From: Coleophoma eucalyptorum
Taxonomy: Eukaryota > Ascomycota > Leotiomycetes > Helotiales > Dermateaceae
DNA length: 64,000 bases
Assembly (NCBI GenBank): GCA_026120035.1
Contig: JALRME010000008.1
Location: 248,001-312,000, forward strand
Direction: 5' to 3'
Below are positions 20,685 to 31,252 of the stretch, one piece after another. Position 1 is the stretch's first letter, and the number at the start of each line of letters is the position of its first letter. A model generated the notes under the pieces. That model saw only the letters and a list, made by a program, of their open reading frames with translations. It ran no database searches and was not told the origin of the DNA. A program made the translations under genes and the position numbers.

Positions 20685-22481
20685 CTAGTAGACATATCTA
20701 AACTGCTCAAGTTCAAAATCTGTTTTATCGATGAGGTTTAAAGCGACAATTGGAACTTCCTGTCCGTCAAATTCAATGGCACTAGCTATAGGGCAACAAC
20801 GATCTCTTTTCTTGTTCTCCCAAATAAGGTAAAACCGCAGAATCAAGATTATTAGAGCACTGCCAGCAAAGCAAACTATAGTAGCAGCAAAGCCAGATGG
20901 ATAGCTTGGCGCTTCCCTCGCAAACATTACTTGTGGGCCTGCGATATTTCCGGCACAATATCCAATAAAAACCTAAAGCAACTATAAGTATTTAATCATA
21001 AACGGATATTTGTTAACATACCATAGTAGAGACGCATGTCTTTTTTGTGAATCCACCAGTATTACCAGTGATCAATGACATTGTCAAGGGGAAGTTAGAT
21101 GAGAACGCAAGGATGAAGCAGTAACCAGCAATGAAACGTGCCCACTTTTGTTCAGCATCGACTTGACGGACACAAACGCATCCAATAAGAGATATAACAG
21201 TCATTAAAAACATCCACAAGGTCCGAGTATTTGGTAGATAAGTCGCACCAATCATGGATATGATTAGAAATGTTGCTTGAAATGCTGTACCAATCATTTG
21301 AACCAAAAGAGTGTCGAATGTCGAGAATCCAAGGCCTTGGACTACTATGGAGGCAAACTGCTGTGAATCAGCATATAGTTTCTTATCCTTAAGGATTAAA
21401 GGTACGTACTGGACCAACAGCTCCGTTCGGGAGATTCTGAGAAAACTGGAAAAGAACCAAAAGCCATGACTTAGGGTCTTTCAATGCCTCAATTACTTGA
21501 TACCACTTCCACTGGCTGTTTTTGATACCAGTCATGTTTTCTTGCACTCTCTCAACAGCTTTTGTCTGGTCAGACTTCGAGAGGAACCTTGAAGTTAAAG
21601 GGGTGTCTGGAAGCACGAAGAACATCACAATTCCCCAAGCAACGGTAATTCCTCCGAAAATAAGGAAGATAGCCTTCCATGGAGAGATACCACTTATATG
21701 GCCCATAGCATAAGCTAGAACGCTCCCAATGAGGCCCCCAAGGACATTTCCCATGAACCAAGCTCCATGACGGATAGGTTGCTCTGAACGTTTATCTGTA
21801 GGAATGGTGTCAGTATCTACGATAAAAGGTCAAATCCGCGGGAACTTACACCACATAGATACCATCATAGTCATACTAGGGGCAATAGCTGCCTCCACAA
21901 ATCCCAAACAGAACCGAGCAGCCAGCAAGCCGGAGGAGTTCTTACATAGACTGGTGAGCATTACAATAGCCGCCCATATGATACTGGAAATAGGTTAGCA
22001 AATTAACTATATAGGAACTACCTCTATATGTTTACATTGCACTGCTTAGACCTTTGCCAACAGGAAGTCGGACCAATGCGTAGGCTACAGGATAAGAACC
22101 AGCGAGATACCCGAAGTAGAAGATGCTGGATGCCCAGGAATAGTCCTGTCCAACGAGATTCAGGTCCTTCCGCAGGCCAAGAATTGAGGTATAGCCCATT
22201 GCTGATTTGTCAAGATATTGGAACAAATATGATATTAACATGATGGGGAGCAAACTATAGCAGAATGTTAGAACTTTTGTAGTATAGCAGGAATTTGCTT
22301 CGTACCAGAGGTCGATCTTGCGTAGGATGCGACGATCATCTTCTGGCGAAAGTGACTCTCCCAGGCTGCCAAGATCGTTGCTGAAAGCCTTCAAAACTTC
22401 ATCACCATCGTTTATTTCGGTGGTTTGGGACTTCTTATAATTTGCCTCCCCGCTCATGAGAGTACTGTTTGACGTAGTCAT
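20685..22481 (-). CDS. MFS permease, allantoate/DAL5 anion:cation symporter type
   Basis: Six exons: 22481-22306, 22254-22036, 21983-21850, 21795-21410, 21360-21022, 20972-20685. Introns are 49-54 nt with good signals and the phases close to 513 residues. The start at 22481 is chosen because MTTSNSTLMSGEANYK resembles the family's cytosolic N-terminus; 49 further codons are open upstream but look untranslated. Family marks are KIDLCLLPIMLISYLFQYLDK, GLRKDLNLVGQDYSW, ARFCLGFVEAAIAPSM and the C-terminal WENKKRDR...FRYVY. About 12 membrane helices are expected. Dal5-type carriers import allantoate, ureidosuccinate, nicotinate or other carboxylates with protons. It is divergent from the PhyH-like gene and may feed it. 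Confidence 0.92.
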
Positions 22482-23789
22482 ATTGATCAGAGGACAATAA
22501 TAAGTGGCACCCCAAATTATTCTACGCTCTGCAACCTTTTTATCTGTGTCTGAAGGGAGGAGTAAAGGTACGAGAATACAGTCGATATATGGGACTTCAA
22601 GCTTTCTTAAATATTCTTTGCAGGCCACAAGATAAGGATCAATTGATAAGAGTTAAGATGCATTACAGTAAAACCTGGATAAATTGAATTTGTTTACATT
22701 GTAAACGGCCCTAACTTATACCCTAGGTCCATATCCACGGAGTTGTGCGTGGAATTATTGCGCTCTGATATTACCGGAAAATTCTTATTTTGAAGGTGAT
22801 TCCTCACTTTAACCGCCGAATTTTACTCTATTTGGTGACCCGAGATGCTAGCACGGCATGTATATTACAATGAACAAGGGATAAGAATATTGTAAGCCTC
22901 CACAGTTCCTGTTCAACCAGTGGCACCGTGGGGACAAGCAGAAATTAGAACAATTCTACTCATAGTTATGGCCGAAAGCAAATCTTCTGGTGGTTGCGGG
23001 ATAACCCACTTTCCACATCCACGGGTGTTGTTAGTATCCTAATAATTCTATTGAATCCGATTGGCGAACAGACTCAAAACCGTCGTATAAAAGTTCTGAG
23101 ACTAATGTATCCCACTCTACTCTCTGGAAGCGAAGGGCTAGGGCGAATGAACTTACCAGTTTATTAGTGTGGTATGCAGGATATACGCCGGTTTTCCACA
23201 TAAAACACACTATAGAGTATACTACACTTCCCCTTGACCAGGTGTTCTTATCTTCATAATTCACTTTAAGCTCTTCCCCATGCTGGGTTGACGCGTGGAT
23301 TGTAGCATAGGGCTCCCATGTGGAGATGATGCGCATTATACTATGCAGGTTATGCTACTCGTTTGTCAAGCTCGGGAAAACATCCATGGCATCATTACTG
23401 TATACGACGGTGATATCTATGCTGGGTATCGGTACTTTATTTTACCCTTAACCATGGCAGGGGTAAGTATTTGTAACTTCGAATGACTTGATGGATCCAG
23501 TCTTGTAGTACTCGTCTCACCAATTACGCATAACCAACGGCATTCTCCCACTCATAGTATTACCGAAGAAGTAAGACCAGGACTCTTGCATGCATAACAA
23601 GTAGTCTCTATAGCCGGGTCATTGCAATCTGCTGATAGTTTTGTTCCTGTTGCATGGTTTGCAGAGATTTGTCAAGTATAAATCCATCACTTAAGACCGC
23701 CCTTCAGATGAGCTAAACAATCATATATCAAATCTATATAAGTTATTCTTTTAACAAACACCCCCAATATATTTCCTTTGCCGAACACA
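22482..23789. promoter_or_regulatory. Divergent intergenic region, permease and dioxygenase
   Basis: 1.3 kb between the starts of the permease and the PhyH-like gene. No supported gene is present; a 100-codon frame on the minus strand at 23031-23336 has no recognisable domain. It presumably holds both promoters. I do not see a strong repeated operator. Confidence 0.4.
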
Positions 23790-24875
23790 ATGGCACCTGC
23801 TGCAATCTCTCCGACATTCTCACCCGTTATAAGCCAAACACCGGTTCCAGAATTGTTTGGGTTCGTCCAATTCCCTATAGCTATGAGGTCCAAAGTGTTG
23901 GGCGCCTTTATTAACATTATCTGTAGTCCGAAAGTAAAATATACTGATTGGCGTGCAGACTTGCAAGCCAATGGATTTGTGGTGGTCAAGAATGCGATTA
24001 GTTTTGAAAAAGCGACAATGTATCAAGAGCGAGCGTTTGAATGGTTGAAATCCTTTGGCAACACCAGCTTGGACTTTTCAGACCCCAACACTTGGGTCAA
24101 GGAGAATCTGCCCAAGCAAAGCAAAATCAACACATTTGCCTCTTACTGTGTGGCACACGAAAAATTCATGTGGGATGCGAGGATGGAGCCAGGCATCGTC
24201 GATGCCTTTGCTACACTGTGGGGTACCAATGAACTTCTGGTCAGCTTCGACAGCCTCAACCTCACCTTGCCAAACCGCAAAGATATAGAACCCAAAGCGC
24301 CATGGGAGCATGTGGATCAAAGTCCTCTCAGACGCGGCCTTCATTGTGTACAGGGTATCATCAACCTCTCGAAATCGGGCCCAGAAGACGGTGGCCTCGT
24401 GGTATATCCGGGTTCAAGCGCATTGTACGAAGAGTTTTTCGATACCCAGACGGATAAGGAGACTTGGATTGCTAAAGACATTTTCTTCTTCCAGAAATCT
24501 CATCTCGAATGGTTCGCCAGCCGCGGCATTAAGCCGCACAAGGTATGCGCAGATGTTGGCGATTTGATCTTATGGGACAGCCGAACCATTCATTATGGTT
24601 CTGAGCCAACTGAGAAGAGCAACACGATACGGACCGTTATATATGCTACTATGACTCCAGCAAGGCTAGCGACTCCAGAGATTCTCACCCTTAGAGGAGA
24701 AGCTTTCAAGTCGTACGGTGGTACAAGCCACTGGCCACACACTAATATTTATCTGAGGCCCCATGAAACATATCTTGACGACGGAACAAGAGATCCAAGA
24801 GATAGGGATCAGCCTCTGGAGTTACCAGTGATTAACGATCACATGTTACAGTTGGTTGGCATCAAGCCATATTAG
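23790..24875 (+). CDS. Phytanoyl-CoA dioxygenase (PhyH)-family Fe(II)/2-oxoglutarate oxygenase
   Basis: Intronless model of 361 residues from the ATG at 23790. The double-stranded beta-helix iron ligands are visible: HVD (His174, Asp176 in WEHVDQSP) and a distal His268 in WDSRTIHYG. Arg285 or thereabouts (NTIRTVIY) could bind 2-oxoglutarate. The stretch GIINLSKSGPEDGGLVVYPGS is typical of fungal PhyH-like proteins of about 300-350 residues. The sequence between residues 20 and 50 is less conserved-looking and could hide an intron, though none is required. No signal peptide. The substrate is not predictable; acyl-CoAs, secondary metabolites and small alcohols or acids are all known for the family. 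The permease and the M20 enzyme flank it. Confidence 0.85.
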   Translation: MAPAAISPTFSPVISQTPVPELFGFVQFPIAMRSKVLGAFINIICSPKVKYTDWRADLQANGFVVVKNAISFEKATMYQERAFEWLKSFGNTSLDFSDPNTWVKENLPKQSKINTFASYCVAHEKFMWDARMEPGIVDAFATLWGTNELLVSFDSLNLTLPNRKDIEPKAPWEHVDQSPLRRGLHCVQGIINLSKSGPEDGGLVVYPGSSALYEEFFDTQTDKETWIAKDIFFFQKSHLEWFASRGIKPHKVCADVGDLILWDSRTIHYGSEPTEKSNTIRTVIYATMTPARLATPEILTLRGEAFKSYGGTSHWPHTNIYLRPHETYLDDGTRDPRDRDQPLELPVINDHMLQLVGIKPY

Positions 24876-25552
24876 GTACTCTAGATTAATGGCTAGAAAC
24901 CGAGTAATGGAAATCTGGGATCAATTGCATGCTATAAAACTAAGTTGCCATTTGTCCTGCTGGATTTTCAAGATAAGTGATGTATTTCTGATTCTAGTCC
25001 CATGTCATTGCCCGTTACTAAGGCTTCAAATATGTAATCTATTGGGCTCCGTGGCCGTAAAAGATGATTCTGTCTATACTAGAAGCTAAGGTAGGTTCAA
25101 CAAACTCGTTCTCAAAAGTGGGCGTTGAACGCCTGGGCACATGCCGAAGGTGCCGTATCTTAGCGATTTCCGGCGTATAGAGTAGCCAACAGATATTATC
25201 TCACAATGCTTCTATTACCGTCGTATCCGGCAAAGTGATTGCAAGGTAGTTATCCAAGATCTAGAGGTGCGTAGGCCTGGATTAAATGTCAAAACGCGGC
25301 CCGGCAGATGTGACAATAGTAACGGCGGTAAAATTGTTTACTTTCTAATCGTGTCAAAAGTGGCATGAGCCGTAGATGATCCGGGTTAGGTATCAGAATT
25401 AAATCATTCTTTCGGTCTTCCTTTCCGATAGTACGGTATTTTTTGGACACATTGTGTGATCGCCTGTAACTCCCTTCATTTTGTTCACTAGATATCAAAA
25501 CACATCTCGTTGCTACATCATATTTCTCTTATCTACCGGATTTGGAGTCGCA
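24876..25552. other. Spacer between PhyH-like and M20 genes
   Basis: About 680 bp without a supported gene. It includes the 3' end of the PhyH-like gene and the likely promoter of the M20 hydrolase. No repeats stand out. Confidence 0.45.
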
Positions 25553-27008
25553 ATGACACAATTTACCCCCGCCTCAAAGGATACAGAATCAAACAGCAAA
25601 CATGACAATGCTGTGACTTCGATTGTAGAAGAAATCGATGCGCACGATGCCGATTTATGGAAGATTAATCAGGAGGTAGTTGATTGTCACGTTCAGTTAA
25701 TGGCGCCTACTGACAAAAATCCCACAGATACACAATAATCCTGAATTAGGATACCAAGAATTTAAAGCTCATGACAAAATAACAGCTATGCTCGAGAATA
25801 TGGGGTTTGCTGTTACCAGACATGCGTATGGAGTTCCAACAGCATTTCTGGTCGAGTTCGGTTCTGGAGGCCGGGTTGTAGCTTTTAATGCAGAATACGA
25901 TGCGCTCCCGAATATCGGGCATGCTTGCGGGCACAATCTGATAGCCACCATTTCAATAGCAGCTTTCATTGGAGTGGCTCGAGTAATGAAGGAATTTAAA
26001 ACACCAGGCCGCATCCGACTCTACGGGACACCAGCAGAAGAAGGTGGCGGTGGTAAACTGAAGCTGATTGATGCAGGAGCGTACAAAGATGTCGATGCTT
26101 GCATGATGATACATCCAGGTCCTGAAGACGAGAGCTCAGGCTTCACAGGAGATGCCTATATGCCGACTGCTGCGAATCACAAATTCAATGTGAGATTCTA
26201 CGGGAAACCAGCACATGCGGCAATGGCCCCTTGGCAGGGTCTAAATGCTCTCGATGCTGTAGTATTAGCGTATAATGCCATCAGTGCACTACGACAACAA
26301 ATACAGCCCAGTGAAAGAATCCACTGCATCATTTCAGACGGTGGTGAACGCCCCAATGTCATCGCAGCATTTGCTTCTCTACAATACTACATCAGAGCTC
26401 CCACTCTCAAAGAGGCAAACGAACTGAGGGAGCGTGCCAGGAATTGCTTTGCAGGTGCAGCACTAGCAACCGGATGCAAGGTGGACTATGAAGAGTAATT
26501 CTTTGATTCTTGATCTGAAAATTTCAAAACTAACATATGTTCAGTATCAACACATATTCTGACGTACGACCTAACAAAACCCTTGCAGTTTTGTATCGTA
26601 ACGCCATGGTTGAGCTGGGCTCGCCTGTACGGTGTGACTTCAAGAGTGCAGGCGTCCCGGGATCCACAGATATGGGTGAGTTTTCATGTGCGAATGTGAA
26701 GAGGCTGTAAGATGCTGACAAGATAAGGCAATGTCACTTATGAGTGCCCAGGCATACATGGCTACGTTGGTATTCCTGCGGAACCCGGAGCATATAATCA
26801 TACGCCTGGATTCACAGCTGCAGCGGCGACTAAAAAGGCGCACGCCCTGAGTATAGAAACAGCAAAAGGGATGGCTGTTGCAGGTTGGCAGGTTCTCGCT
26901 AATGATGAGGTTGCTGCAAGTGTAAAAGAAGATTTTGAGCTTGATAAAAAGATTCGAAGTTTGCCTCTGCACGTTACGCGTGAAACTCCAGCAGGGGGGT
27001 GTTGTTGA
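25553..27008 (+). CDS. M20-family amidohydrolase/metallopeptidase (M20 domain protein 2-like)
   Basis: Four exons: 25553-25675, 25728-26494, 26545-26675, 26728-27008; introns are 50-52 nt and the product is 433 residues. Metal-site motifs are present: GHACGHN (near residues 105-111), PAEEGGGG, MMIHPGPED, and YNHTPGFTAAA near the C-terminus. The lid domain segment is KFNVRFYGKPAHAAMAPWQGLNALDAVV. The family hydrolyses N-acyl amino acids, dipeptides or amides using one or two Zn/Mn/Co ions. There is no signal peptide, so it is likely cytosolic. The end (TRETPAGGCC) falls in a run of six G, so a small length error there could change the last residues. It fits a catabolic role with the Dal5-type permease. 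Confidence 0.9.
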
Positions 27009-27466
27009 TACTCGTAGTTTAGCTGATTTCGGGACACTTCCATCTACCTTCGCATACTCAATTAAGATATGAATATAATTGATTCCAAAGTAGAAATTTT
27101 ACCGTGACTAAGGTACATATTACCATAAGATCAAGCAGCCGATCGCGTAGTTCAGATGACAGCGCTCCATTAAACAGGTGAAGCCAGGATGCATCACGTG
27201 ATTGCATATTTGGCGGTGCTGTTAGGCTTAATTTGCTAGTATGGCAGCCGATAATTACCGGTCTAGTAAGGTAAATGCTAGTAGATAATGTATGGGAGTC
27301 TGATTGGTAACCGCCGTTATCTACAGATTGTGTCAAGTAGGTACAAACTCTTTTTGTGCTGCGTGCATCGAAAAAGCTGCTAAAGACTAGTCTTCCTTTG
27401 CCATGACCGATTTATGAGAAGTCTCCATCGAGAGTTGTCGGATAGTACTCGGTTCCTTAGCTGGCG
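27009..27466. other. Spacer before the double zinc-cluster gene
   Basis: 458 bp with no supported gene; the likely promoter of the regulator at 27467. Confidence 0.45.
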
Positions 27467-29375
27467 ATGCCTCGTGTACGCTCTGCCTGTCAGCGTTGCG
27501 CCGCTATCAAGTCGCCATGTAGTAGCGAGGAACCATGTGCACGATGCAAAAGTATGCCTCATATATTGATTCAAGCTCTCCTCATTGGCTTATTGTTATG
27601 ACTAGGATTGGCTCTCTCTTGCTCTTATATGTTTGCGAGACCTGTTGCAAGACCAGCCAAGGAACCAGTTGAGGAAGTCCGACGGCGAACCAAGCACAAA
27701 AGATCAAAGAAAGGTTGTCTCAGCTGTTTAGAAAGGTAGCTCTCTTGGAACATCCAACAATTCTGTGCGTGTCCTTGTCTATACAACTGACCTGTGAAAG
27801 GAGGAGAAAATGTGATGAATTGTATCCCACTTGTGGGGATTGTCAGCGACGAGGAATTCCCTGCGTGCTAAGGTCTACGGATTCTCAAAGGCAGCATGCG
27901 TCATCCAGTTCACCTACAAGGTCGCAAATCCAATCGCACAACATATATGATAAACTGATCACACAAAATTATAACGAGGGTTCTGTTCCGGCTTTGGCAA
28001 CTACGCCTCCATCGGCATCCTTCGAGGATTGGGTTGCATTGATAGAGGACAATAATATTCCTGAGCGAGTCCGAAGGGGCAATCTCAACGAGAGCAGTGC
28101 GTTAGCAAAGAAACGGAAAAGCAAAGTCCTCAAGCCACCACAAGTATTCAGCGCATTAGAAGATATCACCGGCGTCACATTGGAGGCTATCAAAGACTGG
28201 CCAGATGTAGACCAATACTTGTGGAATCATTTTGTTCAGTTTATTTCCAGGGGTCTGGTAGTTGTCAATGATGACAAAAACCCCTTCCTCTTGAACATCC
28301 TCCCCATGGCATTAGTCAATGCATCAGTACGCCATGCCATACTTGCACTGACTGCATGTCATATACGCAAGGTTTATTTAGACGGCTTCCAGGAACATCT
28401 GTTAAATCATCAGAGTTGGGCTTTACAAGGTTTAAAACAAGATATAGCGTCTGGTGTTGCTAGCGAGGCTGTCCTCGCAACAACTCTCATACTCTGCCTT
28501 CTCGAGGTTCGTTCTTTCGCCCAGTCTCGTCACTCACATTTAGAGAAGTACTCATGAACTAACTGACAAAGATATGTGAGGGAAATTCCCAGAAATGGAT
28601 CTTACACCTGCATGGCGCTAAAGCTTTATTGAAAGCAATGCCCATAAATCCGAAAACTGGTAGCGCCTCCAGTTTCCTGTTTACACTCTACAGTTTCCTT
28701 TGTTGTATTGCGACTGTCACCTCACAAAAAGCACCTATTATGTCTGACAATGTTCTCAATCGTTTGAGTCATGATAGCGACCAGTCACAGATCCATCCGC
28801 TCCTTGGTGTTGCCCATACCCTTTATAGATTGCTCTATGATATCAATGAGCTTGCAAGCCAACGTGCAAGGCGCTATGACCTACCCGAACTCAATGAACA
28901 GTTCATCCAAAAGGCTACCTCTATTGAACTCTCATTGCAGAGATGGGCCAGCCCGCAGTACTCAAAAGAAGCAGATTGGGATCTGCACGAAGCTGTCTCA
29001 GTTGCGCACGCCATCCGGTGGGCGGCACTCCTGCGCCTGCATCAGGTTGTCCATGGTAGTGATGCGCAACATCAGGCGTCCCAAGGGTTTGTAATTGAAA
29101 TCTTACGAGCCATCTCAAGTATACGGCCGGGTTCGAAGGTAGAAGCCCGTCTTCTATTTCCACTCTTCATGGCAGGGATCACGAGCACGACAAAGGCCAA
29201 CCGATTGACGATTGAGTGTCGGCTCAATGTCCTTGAGACAACGATTGGAACAGGCAATATTACAGCGGTGCATGAGTTGCTGGACACTATATGGAGGCGT
29301 ACAAATGATGGGGAAGAGTGCGTGGACTGGGAGATTCTTCTTGAAACGGAGTTTTCGGGCATTATGCTACTTTAG
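27467..29375 (+). CDS. Transcription factor with two tandem Zn2Cys6 clusters
   Basis: Four exons: 27467-27551, 27606-27735, 27801-28506, 28572-29375; the product is 574 residues. The first cluster has Cys8, Cys11, Cys18, Cys24, Cys27 and Cys34 (CX2CX6CX5CX2CX6C). A basic linker follows (RRRTKHKRSKKG). The second cluster has Cys66, Cys69, Cys76, Cys83, Cys86 and Cys93 (CX2CX6CX6CX2CX6C). Each cluster is cut by an intron, and the Cys spacing is perfect only after splicing. The C-terminal 480 residues resemble the Fungal_trans_2 region (NASVRHAILALTACH, LATTLILCLLE). A nuclear pathway regulator is expected; the M20 hydrolase and PhyH-like gene upstream are natural targets. A start at the second cluster alone would be the conventional alternative. 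Confidence 0.88.
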
Positions 29376-29743
29376 AGCCAATAGTAGATTATTTATGGAC
29401 TACTCTAGCAGCCCTCAAGTTATATTGTAGTAGTGTATTCACATATGTTATATAGCAATATGCCACATATAGGGCGGTAGAACTATGCACTAAGCTGTCT
29501 ATTCGAGAACAAGCCACCACGCCATCACGGTATTATAGAGGAAATCCTCCCAACAGACCTGGATTGCAGGCTATTATTCATTAAGCTACTTAAAATCTCT
29601 AATGTAAGAGGCACCTACTAGTAAAAAGAAAGGACTAGAAAAAGCAGGGGTATCATTCATCTCTAAATTCATCGCCGTTATCCTCCATCCAACGTAGCAG
29701 GTAGTCATTAACAAAAAAGAGAAGACCACAAAAAGCAGGGGTA
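29376..29743. other. Convergent spacer with duplicated gene end
   Basis: 368 bp between the 3' ends of the double-cluster regulator and the HNH gene. The right half holds an extra, diverged copy of the end of the HNH gene (29620-29697). Confidence 0.7.
29620..29697 (-). repeat. Diverged copy of the HNH gene 3' end
   Basis: The segment 29641-29697 matches 29732-29788 at an offset of 91 bp, beginning AAAGCAGGGGTATCATTCAT in both. Read on the minus strand it encodes RWMEDNGDEFRDE followed by a stop, against RWMEYNGEEFRDE in the gene. The sequence just before the identical block is also similar, so the duplicated unit is about 80-90 bp. Confidence 0.85.
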
Positions 29744-31252
29744 TCATTCATCTCTAAACTCCTCGCCATTATACTCCATCCAGCGGCGAGCCTGCTCTGC
29801 ATCTAACGTATGCTGACCTGCATAGACCTCCTTCGCCCATAGCTCCTCCTTATGCCAGGTGCCTTTTGTGTCTGACCTCTTTCGTTCAGTCTCTAGCCAA
29901 AGCTTACGAAGAGAAGAGCGTTCATCTTCTGAGGTCGGGGTGTTTGGGACGGAATGATTTGAGAAGGCAGTTGCCCGGCTGTCTTGTTGTTGACTTTGTG
30001 AACTTTCACTAGCGAGCAAACTCTGCACAGATAAGGAATTGCGTTGCCGTTTATGTGGTTGTAAACTTTCAACAATTTCTTCGTCTTCCATAACTCTCCC
30101 ACGTTTCTTTGGACTTCTGGATCGAGCTGCCTTAGTGCTATACGTGACACAATCACCCGGAGTCGTGAATAGAGGAGGCGGCAGAGATTGGGAGAGCCTA
30201 GCATTGGTATCACTGCGGAGCTTGAGCAATCGTGGAACTCCATTAAGAAGAAATCCATCTAGCTGTGGAAATATGGTCCAGGCAAAACGTGCAAATAACA
30301 TCTCAGGCCGGACGAAACATGGCTGCTGTATCGCGCGATTGTGGAGCATGACTTCTAACTCTGTCGAAGGTTCGACCAGGTGCAAGACAAACTGGTACTG
30401 GCCTTGTTCTGCGGGTTTCGGAACAAAGACAAATCTGGGCGCATCAAATAGAAAATGTAGATCCGATCGGAGCAGCATTGCGTTGGCGGGGTCGTTCACC
30501 TCAGTATTACGTGTCGAATTATACCTGAACATCGAGTTCCGTGCAAACCACTCCGACTCGCTTTGCGGACATATGTGTGCAACTTCTGTTGCCTCCATGT
30601 GTCCACTTATCCTGCATGATACGTCACGAATTTTGAGTGTAGTTGAAAGAGCCGAGGTGCCGGCTGTAGTATTGACTGCGTTGTGGATGGTGTGGTGTGA
30701 CCACGACGAGGGGAGCTGCGAGTGCGGAAACTGCCATTCGCGAAAGTTAGGAACAACTGGGTATATATATAGATCGCTATGCGTGTTGGGGTCGGTGGTC
30801 GCGGAAGAGGAAAGGTTCGCAGAGATCCGGGGAGATCCATACAAGGCATCCGACGGCGCTACACCAGTTGAATCTTGGATAGGGACCAGCTCAGGTGTTG
30901 AAGAAGACTCGGTATGCGGCCGAGGGAGGTGATAGTAATACTCGTTTGCTTCGAGGATAGACTGCACTTCGGTGACGCGCTCCGCGACAGAATTCGGGTC
31001 CTTCGAGGTTGACAACCAGCCATCCCATCGATTGTCCGCCACTATCCCACAAGCTGCCAGCGCAACCTCGGCGTAAAGTCCATCACCTGTATGTGTTGAC
31101 GTAGTGGTAGATCCATCCGGTGCGAAGAGTCTGAACAGGATATTGCTGTTGTCATCATATCCTGGATGGCGGAAAAGTATTTGTCCCGCACGACAAGTTG
31201 TGGCAGGAAGAGCAGGAGGTTTGACGGCTGGCCGCACGAAAGAGGTCATCAT
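29744..31252 (-). CDS. HNH-nuclease-domain protein (HNH_2 type)
   Basis: Intronless, 502 residues. The central domain begins DVSCRISGHMEATEVAHICPQSE (residues 210-232, with Cys213 and His226) and continues with Asn257 (DPANAMLLRSDLH) and His266. This is the fungal HNH_2 arrangement, in which a beta-beta-alpha metal site is formed by the His and Asn residues. The N-terminal 150 residues (LFRHPGYDDNSNILFRLF) are the usual lead-in. The C-terminal third is low-complexity and polar with a basic cluster (RSRSPKKRGR), a possible nuclear signal. The cellular role of these abundant fungal proteins is unknown; nuclease activity is inferred only from the fold. The last codons are duplicated just downstream. 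Confidence 0.87.
   Translation of the reverse strand: MMTSFVRPAVKPPALPATTCRAGQILFRHPGYDDNSNILFRLFAPDGSTTTSTHTGDGLYAEVALAACGIVADNRWDGWLSTSKDPNSVAERVTEVQSILEANEYYYHLPRPHTESSSTPELVPIQDSTGVAPSDALYGSPRISANLSSSATTDPNTHSDLYIYPVVPNFREWQFPHSQLPSSWSHHTIHNAVNTTAGTSALSTTLKIRDVSCRISGHMEATEVAHICPQSESEWFARNSMFRYNSTRNTEVNDPANAMLLRSDLHFLFDAPRFVFVPKPAEQGQYQFVLHLVEPSTELEVMLHNRAIQQPCFVRPEMLFARFAWTIFPQLDGFLLNGVPRLLKLRSDTNARLSQSLPPPLFTTPGDCVTYSTKAARSRSPKKRGRVMEDEEIVESLQPHKRQRNSLSVQSLLASESSQSQQQDSRATAFSNHSVPNTPTSEDERSSLRKLWLETERKRSDTKGTWHKEELWAKEVYAGQHTLDAEQARRWMEYNGEEFRDE

Noticed and set aside
22482..22628. Open codons upstream of the Dal5-type permease start
   Set aside because: The extension does not resemble the family N-terminus and is probably 5' UTR.
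30039..30932. A 297-codon frame on the plus strand
   Set aside because: It lies entirely antisense to the HNH gene, has no domain and an odd composition rich in Ser, Cys and Arg; it is a shadow of the real gene.
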